Shown one piece after another: positions 5,593-6,622 of a stretch of 6,622 nucleotides of DNA; position 1 is the first letter of the stretch, and every line of letters begins with the position of its first letter. The DNA is from an uncultured Armatimonadota bacterium (GTDB lineage: Bacteria; Armatimonadota; Armatimonadia; Armatimonadales; Armatimonadaceae). The notes under the pieces were generated by a model. That model saw only the letters and a list, made by a program, of their open reading frames with translations. It had not been told where the DNA came from and searched no databases. A program made the translations under genes and the position numbers. The DNA lies in contig CAIRTT010000024.1 of the NCBI GenBank assembly GCA_903881535.1, positions 1 to 6,622 of the forward strand, given 5' to 3'.

Positions 5593-6622
5593 GGTGTTTC
5601 TCCAAGCACGATGTCACATAGGCCCGTGCCTGTGTATCGACATCCAAAATGTCCGTTAAGCTCATCGGATCCAAAGGTTGCACCGTTTGCATCGCATCCG
5701 CGACGATGTCGTGCATTTGGGCGAAAGAGCACTTATTTTCCAAGAAGCCAGCAACAACCGCTTCGTTCGCGGCATTCATTGCAGCGGGTACCGTACCGCC
5801 AGTACGCATCGCTTGCCGTGCAAGTTCCAGTGCAGGGAATTTTCCAGTATCCGCGGCATCGAATGTAAGCGTCCCCATTTGGGTTGGGTGCAACCGAGGA
5901 ATACCCGTGTCGAGTTTGATTGGATGAAGAAGAGCAATCTGTATTGGCAAGCGCATATCGGGATATCCCAGCTGGGCCAGAAGGGAGCCATCCGTGAATT
6001 CAACCAGCGAATGCACAATCGATTGCGGATGCACGACGACGTCGACGCGGCTTTCCGGTATTCCATATAGCCAGCACGCCTCGATAATCTCAAGGCCTTT
6101 GTTCATCATCGATGCCGAGTCAATGGTTATCTTTCCGCCCATTTTCCATGTCGGATGATTGAGGGCATCGGAAATGGTTGCGTTCTGAATCTGCTCAGCC
6201 GACCAGGTCCGGAATGGGCCTCCGCTTGCCGTCAGGTGCAACCGGTCAATGGTTTCTGGTCCATAACCTTGCATCGCCTGAAACAGTGCTGAGTGCTCGC
6301 TATCAATTGGGAGGAGTGTTGCGCCATGGTCCTTAGCGAGCTGCATCACAAGTGCACCTGCTGCAACCAGAACTTCTTTTGTAGCAATACAGACTCTAAG
6401 CCCGCGCTTACATGCGGCTATTGTTGCTTCAAGGGCCGCCGCCCCGCTGACGGCTACGACAACCGTGTCTACGCGCGGGTCCATGACGGCATCGATGAGG
6501 ACCGATGGTCCATCGGATAGCGCAGCAGACGCCATTGCATCCGGAAAACGCCTAGCCTGCTCCGCAAGCAGTGGCGAGCTTCGATTGGCCACGAGGTGGA
6601 GCACATTAATGTGATCTGAACC
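5579..6622 (-). CDS. dxr: 1-deoxy-D-xylulose 5-phosphate reductoisomerase, N-terminus beyond window
   Basis: Catalyses the NADPH-dependent conversion of DXP to MEP, the first committed step of the MEP isoprenoid pathway. 347 residues are visible, and the frame stays open to the edge (it begins GSDHINVLHLVANRS). About 25 residues with the GxTGSIG nucleotide loop are therefore missing, and a GTG at 6604 is not the true start. The catalytic half is well conserved: PIDSEHSALFQ (105-115) with metal ligands Asp107 and Glu109, LTASGGPFR (130-138), HPTWKMGGKITIDSASMMNK (156-175) with Ser169, Asn174, Lys175 and Glu178, and HPQSIVHS (198-205). The NADPH half is divergent: ATKEVLV (80-86) replaces the usual ANKESLV, VVVAVSGAAAL replaces the usual VNA-GAAGL pattern, and the segment from the first strand to this motif is about 20 residues shorter than in E. 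coli. It is the gene upstream of rseP, a common bacterial order, and overlaps it by 14 nt. Confidence 0.96.
   Translation of the reverse strand, partial: GSDHINVLHLVANRSSPLLAEQARRFPDAMASAALSDGPSVLIDAVMDPRVDTVVVAVSGAAALEATIAACKRGLRVCIATKEVLVAAGALVMQLAKDHGATLLPIDSEHSALFQAMQGYGPETIDRLHLTASGGPFRTWSAEQIQNATISDALNHPTWKMGGKITIDSASMMNKGLEIIEACWLYGIPESRVDVVVHPQSIVHSLVEFTDGSLLAQLGYPDMRLPIQIALLHPIKLDTGIPRLHPTQMGTLTFDAADTGKFPALELARQAMRTGGTVPAAMNAANEAVVAGFLENKCSFAQMHDIVADAMQTVQPLDPMSLTDILDVDTQARAYVTSCLEKHLGAS
5600..5603 (-). promoter_or_regulatory. Ribosome binding site supporting a TTG start for rseP
   Basis: On the minus strand GGAG is followed by a 7-nt spacer (AAACACC) and TTG at 5592-5590. The later ATGs at 5574 and 5559 have no comparable purine-rich site, so this one favours the longer protein. 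It lies inside the last codons of dxr. Confidence 0.6.

Noticed and set aside
5678..6070. 130-codon open frame on the plus strand inside dxr
   Set aside because: Antisense to conserved Dxr catalytic residues; low-complexity shadow composition.

Overview
The window is about 6.6 kb of densely coding bacterial chromosome with roughly even GC/AT content. It holds seven genes, two of them cut by the window edges. I see no RNA gene, mobile element, CRISPR array or long repeat. The genes are core metabolic and envelope functions (isoprenoid synthesis, membrane proteolysis, tRNA charging, histidine synthesis, solute uptake). The phylum cannot be fixed. Adjacent dxr and rseP genes are widespread in bacteria. 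The long ProRS with an editing insert, the single-PDZ RseP and the GPSHTLPT-type HisD C-terminus suggest a deep, non-proteobacterial lineage; Armatimonadota or Gemmatimonadota are guesses only.

Layout. (1) On the minus strand, reading leftwards from 2547 to 1, lies a compact run of four genes: a membrane protein with a TPR-like tail, a 65-residue two-helix membrane protein, hisD, and the N-terminal part of a dicarboxylate/amino acid:cation symporter. The junctions are a 14-nt overlap, a 6-nt gap and a 4-nt ATGA overlap, so the run is probably one transcript. (2) A 120-nt divergent control region (2548-2667) separates this run from proS, which is on the plus strand. (3) proS (2668-4401) ends at a strong bidirectional hairpin terminator in the 102-nt convergent gap. 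(4) From the right edge, dxr (5' end outside the window) and rseP run leftwards on the minus strand to the same terminator, overlapping by 14 nt.

How the genes relate. Dxr makes MEP for isoprenoid precursors. RseP is a site-2 intramembrane protease. ProRS charges tRNA-Pro. HisD performs the last two oxidations of histidine synthesis; no other his gene is visible here. The two small membrane proteins upstream of hisD are unrecognised.

The clearest non-obvious signal is translational. rseP and the 65-residue gene both appear to start at TTG, 7 nt after a GGAG, with exactly 14 nt overlapping the upstream stop codon. proS starts at GTG 7 nt after GAGGAG, and the symporter starts at ATG 7 nt after GGGGGAG. 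I found no convincing exotic system. The best leads are this start architecture, the unknown membrane-protein pair, the orphan hisD coupled to a transporter, and a divergent NADPH-binding half of Dxr.
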